Below the pieces are notes generated by a model. That model made no database searches. It was not told the origin of the DNA and saw only the letters and a list, made by a program, of their open reading frames with translations. From contig OX463841.1 in assembly GCA_949825065.1 (NCBI GenBank), positions 17,189,064 through 17,253,063 on the forward strand: 64,000 nucleotides of DNA, in the 5' to 3' direction. Source of the DNA: Odontocerum albicorne. Taxonomy: Eukaryota; Arthropoda; Insecta; Trichoptera; Odontoceridae. Positions within the stretch are counted from its first letter, which is position 1, and the number at the start of each line of letters is the position of its first letter. This document shows, in pieces, positions 30,970 to 41,736 of this stretch. The position numbers and the translations under genes are program-made.

Positions 30970-31195
30970 GTGACATGGTCACTCCAGTGTATCTGAAGGA
31001 TGCGATGAAGAAAATGACATGATCACTTCAGTGCATCTGAAAGATGCGATGAAGAAAATGACATGATCACTTCAGTGCATCTGAATGATGCGATGAAGAA
31101 AATGACATGATCACTTCAGTGTATCTGAAGGATGCGATGAAGAAAATGACATAATCACTTCAGTGCATCTGAAGGATGCGATGAATAAAATGTTG
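30970..31195 (+). repeat. 44-bp minisatellite, about 5 copies
   Basis: The unit AAGAAAATGACATGATCACT plus TCAGTGCATCTGAAGGATGC and GATG repeats about five times; the first copy is the most diverged. Confidence 0.92.
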
Positions 31196-31789
31196 GTGGA
31201 ATATAAAAATACTCAGAATGTGTCGTCTTCTATAGGGAAACCAAGTCTCAACAGACCCATAGATAAGTATGGGAAAACTATATTTTAAATTTATTTGTAT
31301 TTTTTATTCATTTATTAAATCACTATACTATTGCATATGAAGTTTGTTATCAACTTTAAAATATTTTGTTTCAATTGATAATAAATCAAAACATTAATAA
31401 TAAAGCGAAAATGTCGCATAAAAGTTTTAGTACCGCTAATAATAGTTTCATCGGTCATAATGCGGTGATAAGTTTGATGCATAGAGATTTCCGTTTCCAA
31501 TTATGGATGAGTAGTGGAGGTGTAGGGGAGATTCTATATGTTTTTATGCCAGGAAATAAAAATTGTACCCTTAAATCACAATTCGGATATTAAAATATTT
31601 ATCTTCTTTTCAAGTTGTCTTATTTTAAAATATTTTTTTGTGATATTCGAATTTCTGATCGTTTTACATCTGCCTAGATTTAAAATTGTATTATCAAATT
31701 TATTATTACTTGTTCTGAATTTTAGTAAGGTTACCACTAGAATTCTAACGGGAACTCTATGCAAAACTTGAAAAAGTTTTATAGCAGCA
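31196..31789. other. Gap, no gene seen
   Basis: AT-rich sequence. Nothing recognisable was seen. Confidence 0.5.
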
Positions 31790-32260
31790 TGTGAGTGGAA
31801 GGTGTGGCAGAGGAATACTTAAGAAAGAGTGGTTGGATCAAGTGAGGGATATTTTGAAGTAAGGAAACGTATAAAGTCAGATAAATTATGAGATGTTGTT
31901 TATAGTTAAGGCATTCACATTGTGGAGGTTTAAAGACATTGTAATTTATTTTTATCAAACACTGTTTATTCCACTTTTTTTGTGACGGTATAACCCTACC
32001 TCTTTCAAGGCTTTCACGTCATCTTCAGTCTTGTTTGCGCTCCCCTGAAGATGAGGTGAAAGTCTTGAAACCGGCAGGGTTATACCATCACAAAAAAAGT
32101 GGAATAAACAGTGTTTGATAAAAAATAAATTACTAAATCTTGAGAGTTGTATGAGAAAGTGTGTGGATGTAGAACAGGCGAAGAGTGTGTGTCAAGATAA
32201 GAAAGTCTGTTATCTCTGCCTACTATGACAAGGAAATGGCTAGATGGTATGTATGTGTCT
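31790..32260 (+). pseudogene. Non-LTR RT tail, LINE family C, split by fold-back element
   Basis: Before the insert the plus strand reads GRCGRGILKKEWLDQVRDIL (Gly/Arg-rich block). After it, near 32150, the sequence reads SCMRKCVDVEQAKSVCQDKK and the CLCLL equivalent of 'SAYPY'. These two blocks are adjacent in the intact LINE C-terminus, so the fold-back element at 31905-32130 lies inside this tail. Frame breaks are present. Confidence 0.7.
31905..32130. mobile_element. Fold-back element, copy 2
   Basis: Shares the end block TTTATAGTTAAGGCATTCAC and the TTTATTCCACTTTTTTTGTG arm with copy 1. It forms one long inverted repeat centred near 32034 with arms of about 90 bp. At 32047 onward it has CTGAAGA, an extra T, a wobble-rich stem with a GAAA loop, then GAAAC, the same order as copy 1. 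The stem sequence differs between copies. Confidence 0.8.
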
Positions 32261-32507
32261 GTGTATCCTTAAAAAATTTTAACTTTTAAATTTCGTTGTT
32301 GCAATTAAAAGTTTTATAAATTTTACATCATAAAATGCATATATGATGTGAAAAAACGTGTCGCATACAATGCTTTTTTTCTATTGTACTTCGACAACGA
32401 AACGGCGGGATGATATCTACTATGTAACATACATATAATAATACAGCCGAGTATGTTATTTAATCTGCTATTTTAAGTAATTAAATGTCACTGGTTTGAT
32501 TTTGAAA

Positions 32508-32544
32508 AATCTATTATCCACTAGACTCTAGTGGATAATAGATT
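32508..32544. repeat. Perfect 17-bp hairpin
   Basis: The arms AATCTATTATCCACTAG and its exact complement are separated by three bases (ACT). It is isolated and not part of an element I recognise. It could be a structured RNA feature, a small palindromic repeat or a site of slippage. Confidence 0.85.
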
Positions 32545-32699
32545 ATTCTAGTGACTAGACCATTAGCTGCGACAATATCATATCTGATGTTTCGACAAAT
32601 ATAAAAATTATAGATTAAATAGTAAATCATTGAAACCTTGTATCCAATTTTTAGAGCAATCGGGCAAGTTTAGAAATTACATAAAATAATTGATATCCA

Positions 32700-33280
32700 C
32701 ATATAAACATACCATTGCACCGTTTCCCTATCGAGATAGGCAAAGAGGACAGATTGTCACACTTTCTTATCGCGACACACATCTTTCATCCTCAGTCAGA
32801 TACAGGCAAAACCCTAGTTTACTGGGGATACGACAAATGAAAGGCGACAAACCCAGATCCATTAAAATAATGTATGTCCAAATTAAATTACCTGTTGTTT
32901 TTTTTCGCAAATTATGTATATTTCTTGTCATGTGTAATAATAAATAAATAAATAAAATATATCTTCTCATACATTCCTACGATTTCTCTGACTTTTTACA
33001 TTTCATTTTTTCAAAATACCATACACTTGTTTCAACCATACTTTTATTGGCCTTCCTCCACCACACCTTACATTCACATTTACACTGTACATATATGTCT
33101 CATTAGTTTTTCTTAATTTATTCGTTTCATGTGCCCAAACCGTCACAGAGTATTCTTTTTGATCTTACTTCACACATCAGCCTTAAGTTCACATTCATCC
33201 CTAATCACTTCATTCTGTATTTTGTCATACATTGTCCCCCCATGTATTCTTCTACGTGCAAACATTTCTACAGCATTTAA
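32700..33280 (-). pseudogene. Non-LTR RT tail, LINE family C, fragment 3
   Basis: The 3' end region CCCTATCGAGATAGGCAAAG at 32726 and the following TTATCGCGACACACATCTTT match the family C tail at 46077. After a gap, 32960-33270 continues with ACATTCCTACGATTTCTCTG, CCACCACACCTTACATTCAC and TCACACATCAGCCTTAAGTT blocks, the degraded minus-strand RT C-terminus. No open frame of note remains. Confidence 0.6.
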
Positions 33281-33744
33281 TTGGTATGTAACGAAAAAAA
33301 TATAATTACAAAAAAAATCTTCATTATTATTTAAGGTTAATAAAAACCTGTTTTATTAATGCATATTTTTTAATGCTTTACAACTTGTCTCAAAGATTTT
33401 AAGCGACAGAATCAAATAAATTGTTTTATTATTGACTAACGAAACTTATAATAAAATCAAAATATTTAAATATCAAAGTCGGCAACTTCACACGAAACCT
33501 TACCCTTGTTATTGTGTCATTATACCGGGTTGTGCAGTTAACGCGCCAATTTGCCGCAGTGACATATTTATTAGCCTCGAAAAGGAAGGTTCCACGAAGC
33601 AATGATAATAGGGGAACAACACCCGTCGCTCTCTTTTATTGTGTGGTTGATATTACAATCGTGTTGTAATTTACTCGCAGGGTACCATGCGAATTAATTT
33701 TTACCTTTGCAAATCGACATCATCTAAAATATTTTTTTAATTTT
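33281..33744. other. Gap, no gene seen
   Basis: AT-rich, with a somewhat GC-richer block at 33525-33660 that I do not recognise. Confidence 0.5.
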
Positions 33745-34345
33745 ATGGAGATTATTGTAGACCATATATCGGAGGAAATAGCACGATGGACAAACCTAGC
33801 GTGGAGCTTATTTGGACGTTTGAACAACATCTTCAAAAGTAATCTCCCAATATCCTTGAAGCGAAGGGTCTACAACCAGTGTATTCTCACAGTACTTACG
33901 TATGGCTGCAAGACATGGACGCGCACAGTAAAGAACACACATAAGCTCCAGACCGCACAAAGGGGCATGGAGAGATGCATGTTGGGATATACTAAAAGAG
34001 ACCGTAAACGAAACACCTGGATTCGCAATATAACAAAGGTAGAATACGTTATACAGGTGTGCAAAAGAATGAAGTGGCAATGGGCAGGACACGTAGCCAG
34101 AATGTCAGACTCCCGATGGACATCCGAAATAATCCAATGGCATCCTAGAGGCATAAAGAGGCCTAGAAGAAGAGCGAAGGTACGCTGGATAGATGAAATC
34201 AGGAAGCATGGCAGTATCATACGAGCAACGAGCAAAAAACCGAACTATTTGGAGTCAACTTGGTGAGACCTTCATCCAGCAGTGGATTGACCCTGGTTGA
34301 CAATGATCCGAGACCATAAATAAGCAGCGGCAATTAAAAATAATC
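33745..34345 (+). pseudogene. RTE-like RT tail, LINE family iv, copy 1
   Basis: The frame 33745-34266 reads NLAWSLFGRLNNIFKSNLPI, SLKRRVYNQCILTVLTYGCK, TAQRGMERCMLGYTKRDRKR, MKWQWAGHVARMSDSRWTSE and RPRRRAKVRWIDEI. A small frame break near 34222 separates this from IWSQLGETFIQQWIDPG at the end. This is the post-catalytic part of an RTE-type endonuclease-reverse transcriptase. The 3' end is followed by GACAATGAT, the start of the TGA-repeat tail seen better at 63895-63935. The endonuclease and RT catalytic motifs are absent. Copies: 44631-44975 and 63895-64000. Confidence 0.9.
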
Positions 34346-34849
34346 ACCAGTATCATACCAAACTAGTGCTATCGATCTTAAAAACAAGCATTTGCTAAGG
34401 TCCATTTATTTTGAATACCTGCAGGATTATCCATCTCGGTAAGGGTCAACCCGCGAGTATAGGTGACGTCCGCCTTCGACCATTGCCTGGAATGACCCTT
34501 CACACGATTATAAGAGCCTGTCTAGAGGCCCAGTTGTCAACAACGCTGGTTGTCGTTCTCCGTGGGATGACAGATATATTTTTTTTCCTTGCATCAGGGC
34601 TCACCTCGGCTTCCTGTGGGTCCCAAAAGTCACTTAAGGCTTTAAAAATCTTATAATTTCAATTTTTTAAAATTATTTATAGTTTTATAAATAACTAAAA
34701 TTCAAACACCATCCATGTGTAATTTCCAACGATTACCATAAGTTAGGGTGTGATTTTTTTATTTCGTCACTAAAACTATTTATAATATTTTTTATTGGAA
34801 ATTTTAAGTTTTTTAAATTCCTAGGTGACTTTTGGATCACCTGTATGTT
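34346..34849. other. Gap, no gene recognised
   Basis: A GC-richer stretch at 34410-34625 has an 81-codon open frame without a recognised domain. The rest is AT-rich. Confidence 0.45.
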
Positions 34850-35400
34850 ATTTAAGTAAATATATTTGGTAATATAAAACAGTACCAAGGGAAAAGAAGA
34901 ACTACAAATAAACCTTTGTAGTTCTTCTAATATGTGACAATAACACATTCAGCTTTGTAGTTCTTCCCATATGTGGTAATAACACATTCGGCTTTGTAGT
35001 TCTTCCCATATGTGGTAATAACACATTCGGCTTTGTAGTTCTTCCGATATGTGGTAATAACACATTCGGCTTTGTAGTTCTTCCCATATGTGGTAATAAC
35101 ACATTCGGCTTTGTAGTTCTTCCCATATGTGGTAATAACACATTCGGCTTTGTGATTCTTCCGATATGTGGTAATAACACATTCGGCTGTGTAGTTCTTC
35201 GATATGTGGTAATAACACATTCGGCTTTGTAATTCTCCCGATATATGGTAATAACACATTCGGCTTTAGGTATAGTGTGGTGTATGCATGTAGTATTCAT
35301 ATAACATCATACATTTTGATAAAACCCTCCTAAAAGGGTTGTCTTTAAGTGCTTCCTAAAGCTGCATATGCCACCTATATCTCAAAAACTAAGATTTTTT
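34850..35400 (+). repeat. Rep-A dispersed repeat, copy 6, expanded by an internal array
   Basis: Starts in the ACCAAGGGAAAAGAAGAACT block, includes the hairpin (34909-34920) and ends with the GCTTCCTAAAGCTGCATATG block. Between hairpin and end block lies the 39-bp array at 34912-35262, which a normal Rep-A lacks. Confidence 0.85.
34912..35262 (+). repeat. 39-bp minisatellite inside Rep-A, about 9 copies
   Basis: The unit TTTGTAGTTCTTCCCATATG plus TGGTAATAACACATTCGGC is the Rep-A segment from the hairpin's right arm to GGC. Units differ mainly at CCC/CCG and at TTG/GTG. Because 39 is a multiple of three and the unit lacks stops on the minus strand, three long minus-strand frames (102-132 codons) arise; they are artefacts. 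Confidence 0.93.
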
Positions 35401-35614
35401 GACAAGCCATTGAACTGAAATGTAGAAAAAAATGTTGCTGTAAGTAATATATAAATACATTTATCATCTGTCAAAAGACACATAAAGTTTTCTATTCCAT
35501 TGAAAATGTCAAAACACAGAAAACAAAGAATGATGTCAATGACAAAATCTAATGCAATAAAAAGAAAAAATAGTATTATGAAATTAAAATACAAATTGGT
35601 GATGTTACTTATCC

Positions 35615-35971
35615 TCAAATTGACGTAATCACGGTTCTGGTGCTGTATCGGTGAAGGCAGGTGAAGCATTCAGTGGTTATCTTCTTGCTGGAGTGTGACC
35701 AGAGCAACCACTTACCGGTTAACATTAACCGACCGCAAGGCATCAGGGCTTCTGCCCTCTCTATCTGTTCCTGCCATGCTGGGAGATTTTTTCGATTTGA
35801 TCGCTTATTCTTACAACACTTTCTACCATTCTTGGTGAACTGTTTAACTAAGCCAGTCTGTATTGTATGCATGTCTGCATACTTATCTCGATTGTACAAG
35901 GTGGCGCAGAGGAAACACATGTTTTTTGAATGGCTAGTATTTTGCAAAGAGAGGAAACGCATGTTTTTCAT
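35615..35971 (-). other. Unrecognised 118-codon open frame
   Basis: The frame is Cys- and Lys-rich, with CFLCATLYNRDKY near the start, CCKNKRSNRKNLPAWQEQIE in the middle and ECFTCLHRYS near the end. The CxxC pairs could suggest zinc binding, and the PAWQEQIE part faintly resembles linker regions of some retrotransposon polyproteins. I cannot assign it. It lies between Rep-A and a transposase fragment, so transposon origin is likelier than a host gene. Confidence 0.25.
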
Positions 35972-36050
35972 TTAAGCATAACATTGTTTATTTTCAAGAT
36001 AATTTTTTGATTAATACAGGTAAATGAAGTAATAATATTGCACCTTTAAG

Positions 36051-36200
36051 TTAATTGTGAAAAATAATGTCAGGCAAGTGTTGCCCTTCTTCGCGGTCAC
36101 ATATCTGCAGCCTCTCTTGAAAGTTATGCATTACTCTCACAAACATTTCTTCTGGTATTCCTTTGATTTCTTGACGAATAGAAACTTTCAGTGGGCTTCC
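36051..36200 (-). pseudogene. Tc1/mariner-like transposase C-terminal fragment
   Basis: Read on the minus strand from 36200 to the stop at 36051: VSIRQEIKGIPEEMFVRVMH, then NFQERLQICDREEGQHLPDI and IFHN. This is the C-terminal tail of a DDE transposase ('IPxExxxRVMxNFxxRLQxCxxxxGxHLxDIIF'). The catalytic region is missing. It directly abuts a piggyBac-like end at 36201-36231, so the two were joined by insertion or deletion. Confidence 0.7.
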
Positions 36201-36231
36201 GTATTATTTTTTTAGCAGAGGAAGGGAAAGG
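36201..36231. mobile_element. Solo right end of piggyBac-like MITE
   Basis: TTTTTTTAGCAGAGGAAGGG and AAAGG are followed by TTAA at 36232-36235. This matches the right ends of the elements at 24955 and 26532. The rest of the element is gone. Confidence 0.7.
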
Positions 36232-36235
36232 TTAA

Positions 36236-37686
36236 CGCAGTTTCCTGGATAAAAGAAGGTTGTTGGTTCATGTCATTTCGAGGTGAGGCATTTGGCTAGT
36301 ATTTTTCTTATATCAACATTTTATTTAATATTCGTAAATTGGGTTAGAATGTATGAAGGTATCTGATTTTTGTTCTGTGCAGCGTGATGTTGAATATGGT
36401 AGAATATTTCAAATCGTAAATCGATTACATTCAGTCAAGATCGTTTCAGGAAAATTAAAATATACTATAAATGTTATAATTTCACGGGCACATATTCAAT
36501 TGTAAGACGTCCAAAAACGGTTTTGTGATGGTAATTTGATGGTTTGGACTAGGAGCCTTTCCACATCCGATGGGCACGTCCCCCATTGTGGACACAGTGG
36601 TACAAATAACACCAGACCGCAATGTCAATAAACTCGCCATCATTCTCTATCAATATCGATTAACTTGCATAAATGAAAAAGTCCACCTATTGTTAGGGTT
36701 GCCCAAAAAAAATCGCATGGAATTTATTGTATTGTTAATAAACATACGACAATGTTTTATTTCTTGTTGATCAAATTGTGTATTCATGTGAACATTTGTG
36801 AGAATGTTTTTATTTTTACAATAGATGTTCACGTCCAAAATTACGTGACTTACTTACAAGGTGTGACTTTTCTGTTTGGTCACTTTAATTTATTAATTTC
36901 TTAGAAAATAAGTCAGTATTTAAATACAAAAAGAGGGCGATTTCTTATTATCCATGAATGAATCTACCACCTAACGAAACAGTTTATTTATATTTCATTT
37001 AGTTACTTTACTTGTTTCACTTATCACAGGGTGCAGTTAATCTTGATATAATAATTTTGAAACTTATTCAATATTATTTTAGACAAAAGCATCAAATTTT
37101 TTTAGCTCCTAAGGGTGTGCAAGGCATTGCATTGAGTGGAAGTCATTTAATCTCTTAAAACTCGAATACACTCTGAAGGGATGGTTTTTTTTTCAGGGCA
37201 TTCCTGAATCTGAGAGAGTGTTGTTGCATATTGAACAATAATGGCGGAGATCTTATTATCTGTAGGTTGTTGCGATGAAATGCAGAATACTTTGTGTTTG
37301 TATTTATGGTTATTGTTGTTTGTGGTATTTTTCTGTTGTTTTTTTTTAATTTTTGTTCCTTAAACTATAAATATTAATCTTACCAATGTCTAGATTTTGT
37401 TTTTTGACGTTTTTTCTGTGATGAGAGTATTTAATTGACACATGTGATAAGCTGGTTTAATTAAAACAGCAATTCCTAGTTAGTCAGCCAGCAGGTCTAC
37501 GGTATCTGAGCATAGCAATTAAGCACAATCGAAAGGGGAATATGTTATTATTATAATAATTGAAATATATGTATTTAAACTGTTGTTAAAAAAATTATAA
37601 ATAAAAAAATAAATAAATTAGCCTTGGCACTTTCTTAGTCAAGCGAAATTGTTTTTTTTTTATATCAAGTTGCAAATAATCCACAT
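36236..37686. other. Gap, no gene seen
   Basis: About 1.45 kb of AT-rich sequence with homopolymer T runs. A 66-codon open frame at 36570-36770 has no recognised domain. Nothing else was seen. Confidence 0.5.
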
Positions 37687-38335
37687 TTACTTTTTGCTTT
37701 CTAAGTTCTTTGAAAGAATATGCATTATTATCTTATATTCTCGTCTTAAAATTGACGAATGATTTTATGAAATCTATATTCTCTAACTTTTTACAATTAT
37801 TCTCAATTGCTTTGTTAGTAGTCTTTTCAACATATTTCATAACAACGCATTAAAATAATCACTGTTAATAATTATACTTGTTAAGAAAAATGTATGTGAA
37901 AAAAGGGTTGAATAAAGTGTTCTTTCATGGAACACTGAGGTGGAAATATGAATAGAAATGATGTTGAAATTTCCAACTGATTTCAAAGCAACGCATTAAA
38001 ATAATTACTGTTAATAATTAAACTTGTTTAGAAAAATGTATTTACTTTTTAAGTTCTTTGAAAGAATACGTATTGTATTATTATCTTAAATTCCCGTTTT
38101 CAAATTATCGAACGATTTTATGAAATATATATTCTTTCACTTTTTGCAATTTTTCGCAATTGCTTTGTTAGTCGAGTCTTTTCAACAGATTTCATAACAA
38201 CGCATTAAAATAATCACTGTTAATAATTATACTTTTTAAGAAAAATGTAGGTGAAAAAGGGGTTGAATAAAGTGTTCTTTCATGGAAAACTGAAGGGGAA
38301 ATATGAATAGAAATGATGTTGAAATTTTCACTGAA
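37687..38335 (+). repeat. Large tandem duplication (about 300 bp, two copies plus a partial)
   Basis: The segment from TAAGTTCTTTGAAAGAATA through AACGCATTAAAATAATCACT to AATAGAAATGATGTTGAAAT occurs twice (about 37690-37980 and 38045-38335). Between them is an extra copy of the AACGCATTAAAATAATTACT block. Copies differ by several percent. No coding sequence. Confidence 0.85.
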
Positions 38336-38889
38336 TTAATATCTATAGTTAGTTGTATTTAGTCATCGTTGATTATTATAAAATAAAACGTCCTGAAAAA
38401 TACCTTCAACTGTGGCATTAGAATAATATTATCACATCCCTGATATATGCCCACTGATAGCTATTCAATTGCCTAACAAGATGCGGTTTATAAATGTAAT
38501 TGAAACTAAAAGAATAAAATGTTGATTTGATTTTTCCTCGTAATCATCGTACAACAAGAAGATCATATTCCATGGACATTCCTCAATCTCTTTGCTTTGT
38601 CAATGTAATTACTCTCCCATTGCCCATCTATCGGTTTCCATTGTGCCCGATGCTAGCACGATGCGATGTAAAAGTCAATTTGGCTTTATTACTTATTAAA
38701 AATGAGTATGATGTGAAATTATATTTATCTTTCTCTAATACTTTCTCCAAACAATGCGTTTACTCTTATAATTATCTCAAATTTGTTCGGAACGGATATT
38801 TGTTTTACTAAATTAGTTTTTTTTGTGAAGTAAAATATTTACCTTTAATTTAAATTGACTGGTATTTTCGAATGCACTTAACAAACCGT
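38336..38889. other. Gap, no gene recognised
   Basis: A plus-strand open frame of 94 codons (38527-38811) has no recognised domain. It is somewhat hydrophobic and rich in Tyr and Leu. Probably chance. Confidence 0.4.
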
Positions 38890-39293
38890 TAACTTCTTCT
38901 CCCTGGCTCCATCCCAAATCACTGTCTGCGAAGACTGTTGGGGTCAGCTCTCCTCGACCTCAGGTTGTATGCTCTTCTATCCCGGACTACGTCCCCCAGG
39001 CCGTGCCTCTGCATCAGGTTATCTTTTTGCACCACCCATGATTTTTTTGGTCTTCCTCTGGTTGTTATTCGAGGAAGATCCATGGAGATTGCCTGGTCCA
39101 CAATGTGATCGGGTGCTCTGCGTCCAACGTGCCCATACCATCTCAATCTCCTCTCCTCCATCTTACTGTTGATGTCTGTAACACCTAGGCTTCCACGAAT
39201 GCGTGAGCTTTTTATTTTGTCTCTTAGGGACACACCAGCTGACCATCTTAGCATGCGCATTTCAGCAGTTTCTAGTTGCCTAGGGTAAGAGTT
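38890..39293 (-). pseudogene. Non-LTR retrotransposon 3' tail, LINE family i, copy 3
   Basis: Very close to 2246-2660. The minus-strand frame 38919-39260 reads MRMLRWSAGVSLRDKIKSSR, ERRLRWYGHVGRRAPDHIVD, RITTRGRPKKSWVVQKDNLM and SRRADPNSLRRQ before the stop. Similarity to copy 2 ends at about 39293, within the RT, giving a clear 5' truncation point. The 3' end again has CTTCTTCT on the plus strand. This frame keeps the natural C-terminus. Confidence 0.88.
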
Positions 39294-40103
39294 ATATGAG
39301 TGAAATTGAAAGTGGGTATAAAGTGATTTGTAACGTCTATTGGTATTTCAATAAAGGTATTTTTGATGGAATCAAGTTTTTCTTCCGTTTAAAAGCAAAG
39401 CTTTAATCCGGAAAGTAGCGGATTCGGTTCCTGTCTTTTTTTTTTCAAAAATACTTTCAGTCTGTTTTTCTTCTTTGTTGCACACGGATGAGATTCGTGG
39501 TTCCTTGATGATCTGGAACAAAACGGGAGTTCCCTTCCGCTTCTTCAGGTTTTGATCCATATGAGTGCAGTATTCATTCTATGATCTATTAGATTTGTTA
39601 AATCTGCCTTGCTGAATATCGTCTTCTTTCTCAGCTCGCTCAACCGCTCCTCTACATTTATCATATAGTCACTATCAGCCCTCCAAAGTGTCTTCTTCCA
39701 GCAACAGCCTTTACACCCTATGGGACGTGAGTCTTTTCACTTAAGGGTTCTTTTATGATATATCTTTCTGGAAGGTTGAAAGAGATTATTATATACATAT
39801 AATCATAATCTTTTCTATCAAAACACACAACTTTCGCGTCCGCCACATTCATACATCTCATCGTGCACAATCTTCTATTAATTATTTTTTCCACTTAATA
39901 TTTTTTCAACATTTAATCCACTTGACCCAGCCACGTTTTCCTCAGTCTACCTCTTCCACGTACACCTTGTACTTTTGAAATGTATACTTGATTAGTTATT
40001 CTTTCGTTATTCATCCTTTTAAGATTTCCACACCATCTTAACGTTCTTTTTTTCATGCTTCTTAAGGCATTAATTATATCAATGCATTAATTTCGCCTTA
40101 TTT
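39294..40103. other. Gap, mostly unrecognised
   Basis: Contains a possible very degenerate SINE around 39395-39560 (GGATTCGGTTCCTGTC resembles a B box). LINE-like CT-rich blocks occur around 39640-40060 (CCACTTGACCCAGCCACGTT, CAGTCTACCTCTTCCACGTA), probably a decayed minus-strand family C tail. No intact frame. Confidence 0.4.
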
Positions 40104-40182
40104 CGTATTGTATTGTATACAATACAAATTGGCGGACTTATTGCCATGTGAAAATTTATTTCAACCAACCAGAAAGATGTTA
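40104..40182 (-). repeat. SINE 3' end (reverse orientation)
   Basis: The complement of ATTGTATACAATACAAATTG, GCGGACTTATTGCCATGTG and CAACCAACCAGAAAGATGTT matches the 3' half of the tRNA-derived SINE at 40190 and 47926. Head missing. Confidence 0.65.
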
Positions 40183-40189
40183 AAGCTTT

Positions 40190-40393
40190 GTAAATAATAT
40201 ATTTAGTAAAACGTCTGTCTCCCAGCCCGGAGGTTGTGGATTCAATCCCGCAGAAACCCTGATTTTGTTAAAAAGGTTTCCAGTCTGGTTTTCACTTAAG
40301 TCCCCTTTAATATCTTTCTGGTTGACTGGAAGATATCGCCACATGAAAATGAGCTCACTAGGTTGTATTGTACACAACGAAAATGTAACACAA
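40190..40393 (+). repeat. tRNA-derived SINE, copy
   Basis: Bases 40238-40249 (GGATTCAATCCC) are a B-box relative. The A-box part is decayed. The body continues with CCAGTCTGGTTTTCACTTAA, TATCTTTCTGGTTGACTGGA and an end of TATTGTACACAACGAAAATG, the order seen in the copy at 47926. Confidence 0.7.
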
Positions 40394-40689
40394 CATCTTG
40401 ACACTCGATTTTTTTAGTGCACGCATCTCCACAACACTTAGCCTCCTTTAATTCTTCTTTTGCTAACTCCAAGCTTCACTTCCGTGCTTCAATTCTGTCA
40501 GGATATATTAAGTAAACATAAACGTGAAACAATAAAATCTCATATGTACTCGTCAATGGTTAAAAAGGTCAATACACAGAATAGCCCATTGATTTTTTTC
40601 TACAACTTTTCCACATCCGTCAAAAAATCAATACAAACTATTATAGTTAACAGCAAAAAATCCCTAGTCGACATATTTATTACGGCCCT

Positions 40690-40815
40690 CTACAGTGGTT
40701 AGTCTCGGCCGACCCCGGCCGGTCTGCGCCACAAGGCGGCCCCTCGCCACTAATCACGGCTGCCCGGAACCTTTAATCAGAGGAGCCGCGCCACTTCCTT
40801 GGAGGTCTGGTTTTT
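40690..40815. other. Isolated GC-rich island
   Basis: About 125 bases of strikingly high G+C in an AT-rich setting, with GGCCGACCCCGGCCGGTC near 40709 and short inverted motifs GTGGTTAGT and ACTAATCAC about 60 bases apart. No coding match and no known transposon end was seen. Confidence 0.5.
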
Positions 40816-41059
40816 TGCTAGCTCCTAACACCTAATTTGATATGTACACTGATGAAAATAACACCGGAAGTGTTTTTTATTTCAAATTACTTGTTATATG
40901 CAGTTTTTTTTATGACGGCTGAAGGACGTTTTAAGTAAGCTAGGACGTCGGCAAATTTTTAATGAAAAGACATCGCGTGATGTCGGGTTTTTAGTTTGAA
41001 AAATACAAGAGTTGAAGGTTTAATTCAACTTGGTTTTGTATGTGTGTCAATAATATAAA

Positions 41060-41255
41060 TATCATTGTAATTTGTTTTATCAAACACTGTTTATTCAACT
41101 TTTTGTAACGGTATAACCCTACCGGTTTCAAGGTGCACACCTCATCATTAGGGGAGTATAAACTGACTTGTTTGTGTGTTTGATAAAACAAATTACAATG
41201 TATTTAAACCTTCACAATGTTAATGCCTTAACTATAAATAATAAAATAATATAAA
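41060..41255. mobile_element. Fold-back element, copy 3 (rearranged)
   Basis: Contains the arm TTTTATCAAACACTGTTTAT, a TAACGGTATAACCCTACCGG block and CAAGGTGCACACCTCATCAT, then the opposite arm TGTTTGATAAAACAAATTAC and the end block AATGTTAATGCCTTAACTAT. The hammerhead-like part in complement has CTAATGA instead of CTGANGA but a perfect stem AGGTGTGCACCT before GAAAC. Confidence 0.75.
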
Positions 41256-41736
41256 TATCTCTTTTTGATCTCATGTAACTTTTCTTTGACACCGGTGATC
41301 TACTGGTTACCGCGCTTTGAGCGCTGTGTTTCTTATATTCAAAAGATCGTTGGTTTTTAAATACGCGATAGGCCTTCCCTATTTCTCGCGAAAAAAAACA
41401 AGGGTTCTTGTATCGCCTACTATTTGATGGTATAACAACACCTAATTGTATTACAATTTCGTTGTTTATTGGTGGGTTTATTGGTATTTGATATTTTCTT
41501 CCAACATAAATATGTTTAAGTTTACCGTCCTATTTGCCCCTCCAGCAAGTTTAGCCTGCGGGCACACACAGTTTACAGTGAATGTCCGTGCATGGCAGTT
41601 TAAGTGAATGTCTGTACACTGGCAGCTACTTGGAACCAAATTTGATGAATTCGAGATTTTAACGGACCAGAAACTGAGTACTTTCGAGGCGACTCTAGAC
41701 TACTCAGTACCATCTACAAGGTTCTACCGTTTAATA
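41256..41736. other. Gap, no gene seen
   Basis: Possible decayed SINE head near 41296-41360. A short triplication of AAGGTTCTACCGTTTA lies at 41715-41760. Confidence 0.4.

Noticed and set aside
34902..35300. Three minus-strand frames of 102-132 codons with 13-residue repeats
   Set aside because: They come from the 39-bp array inside Rep-A; all three frames being open shows there is no selection on one.
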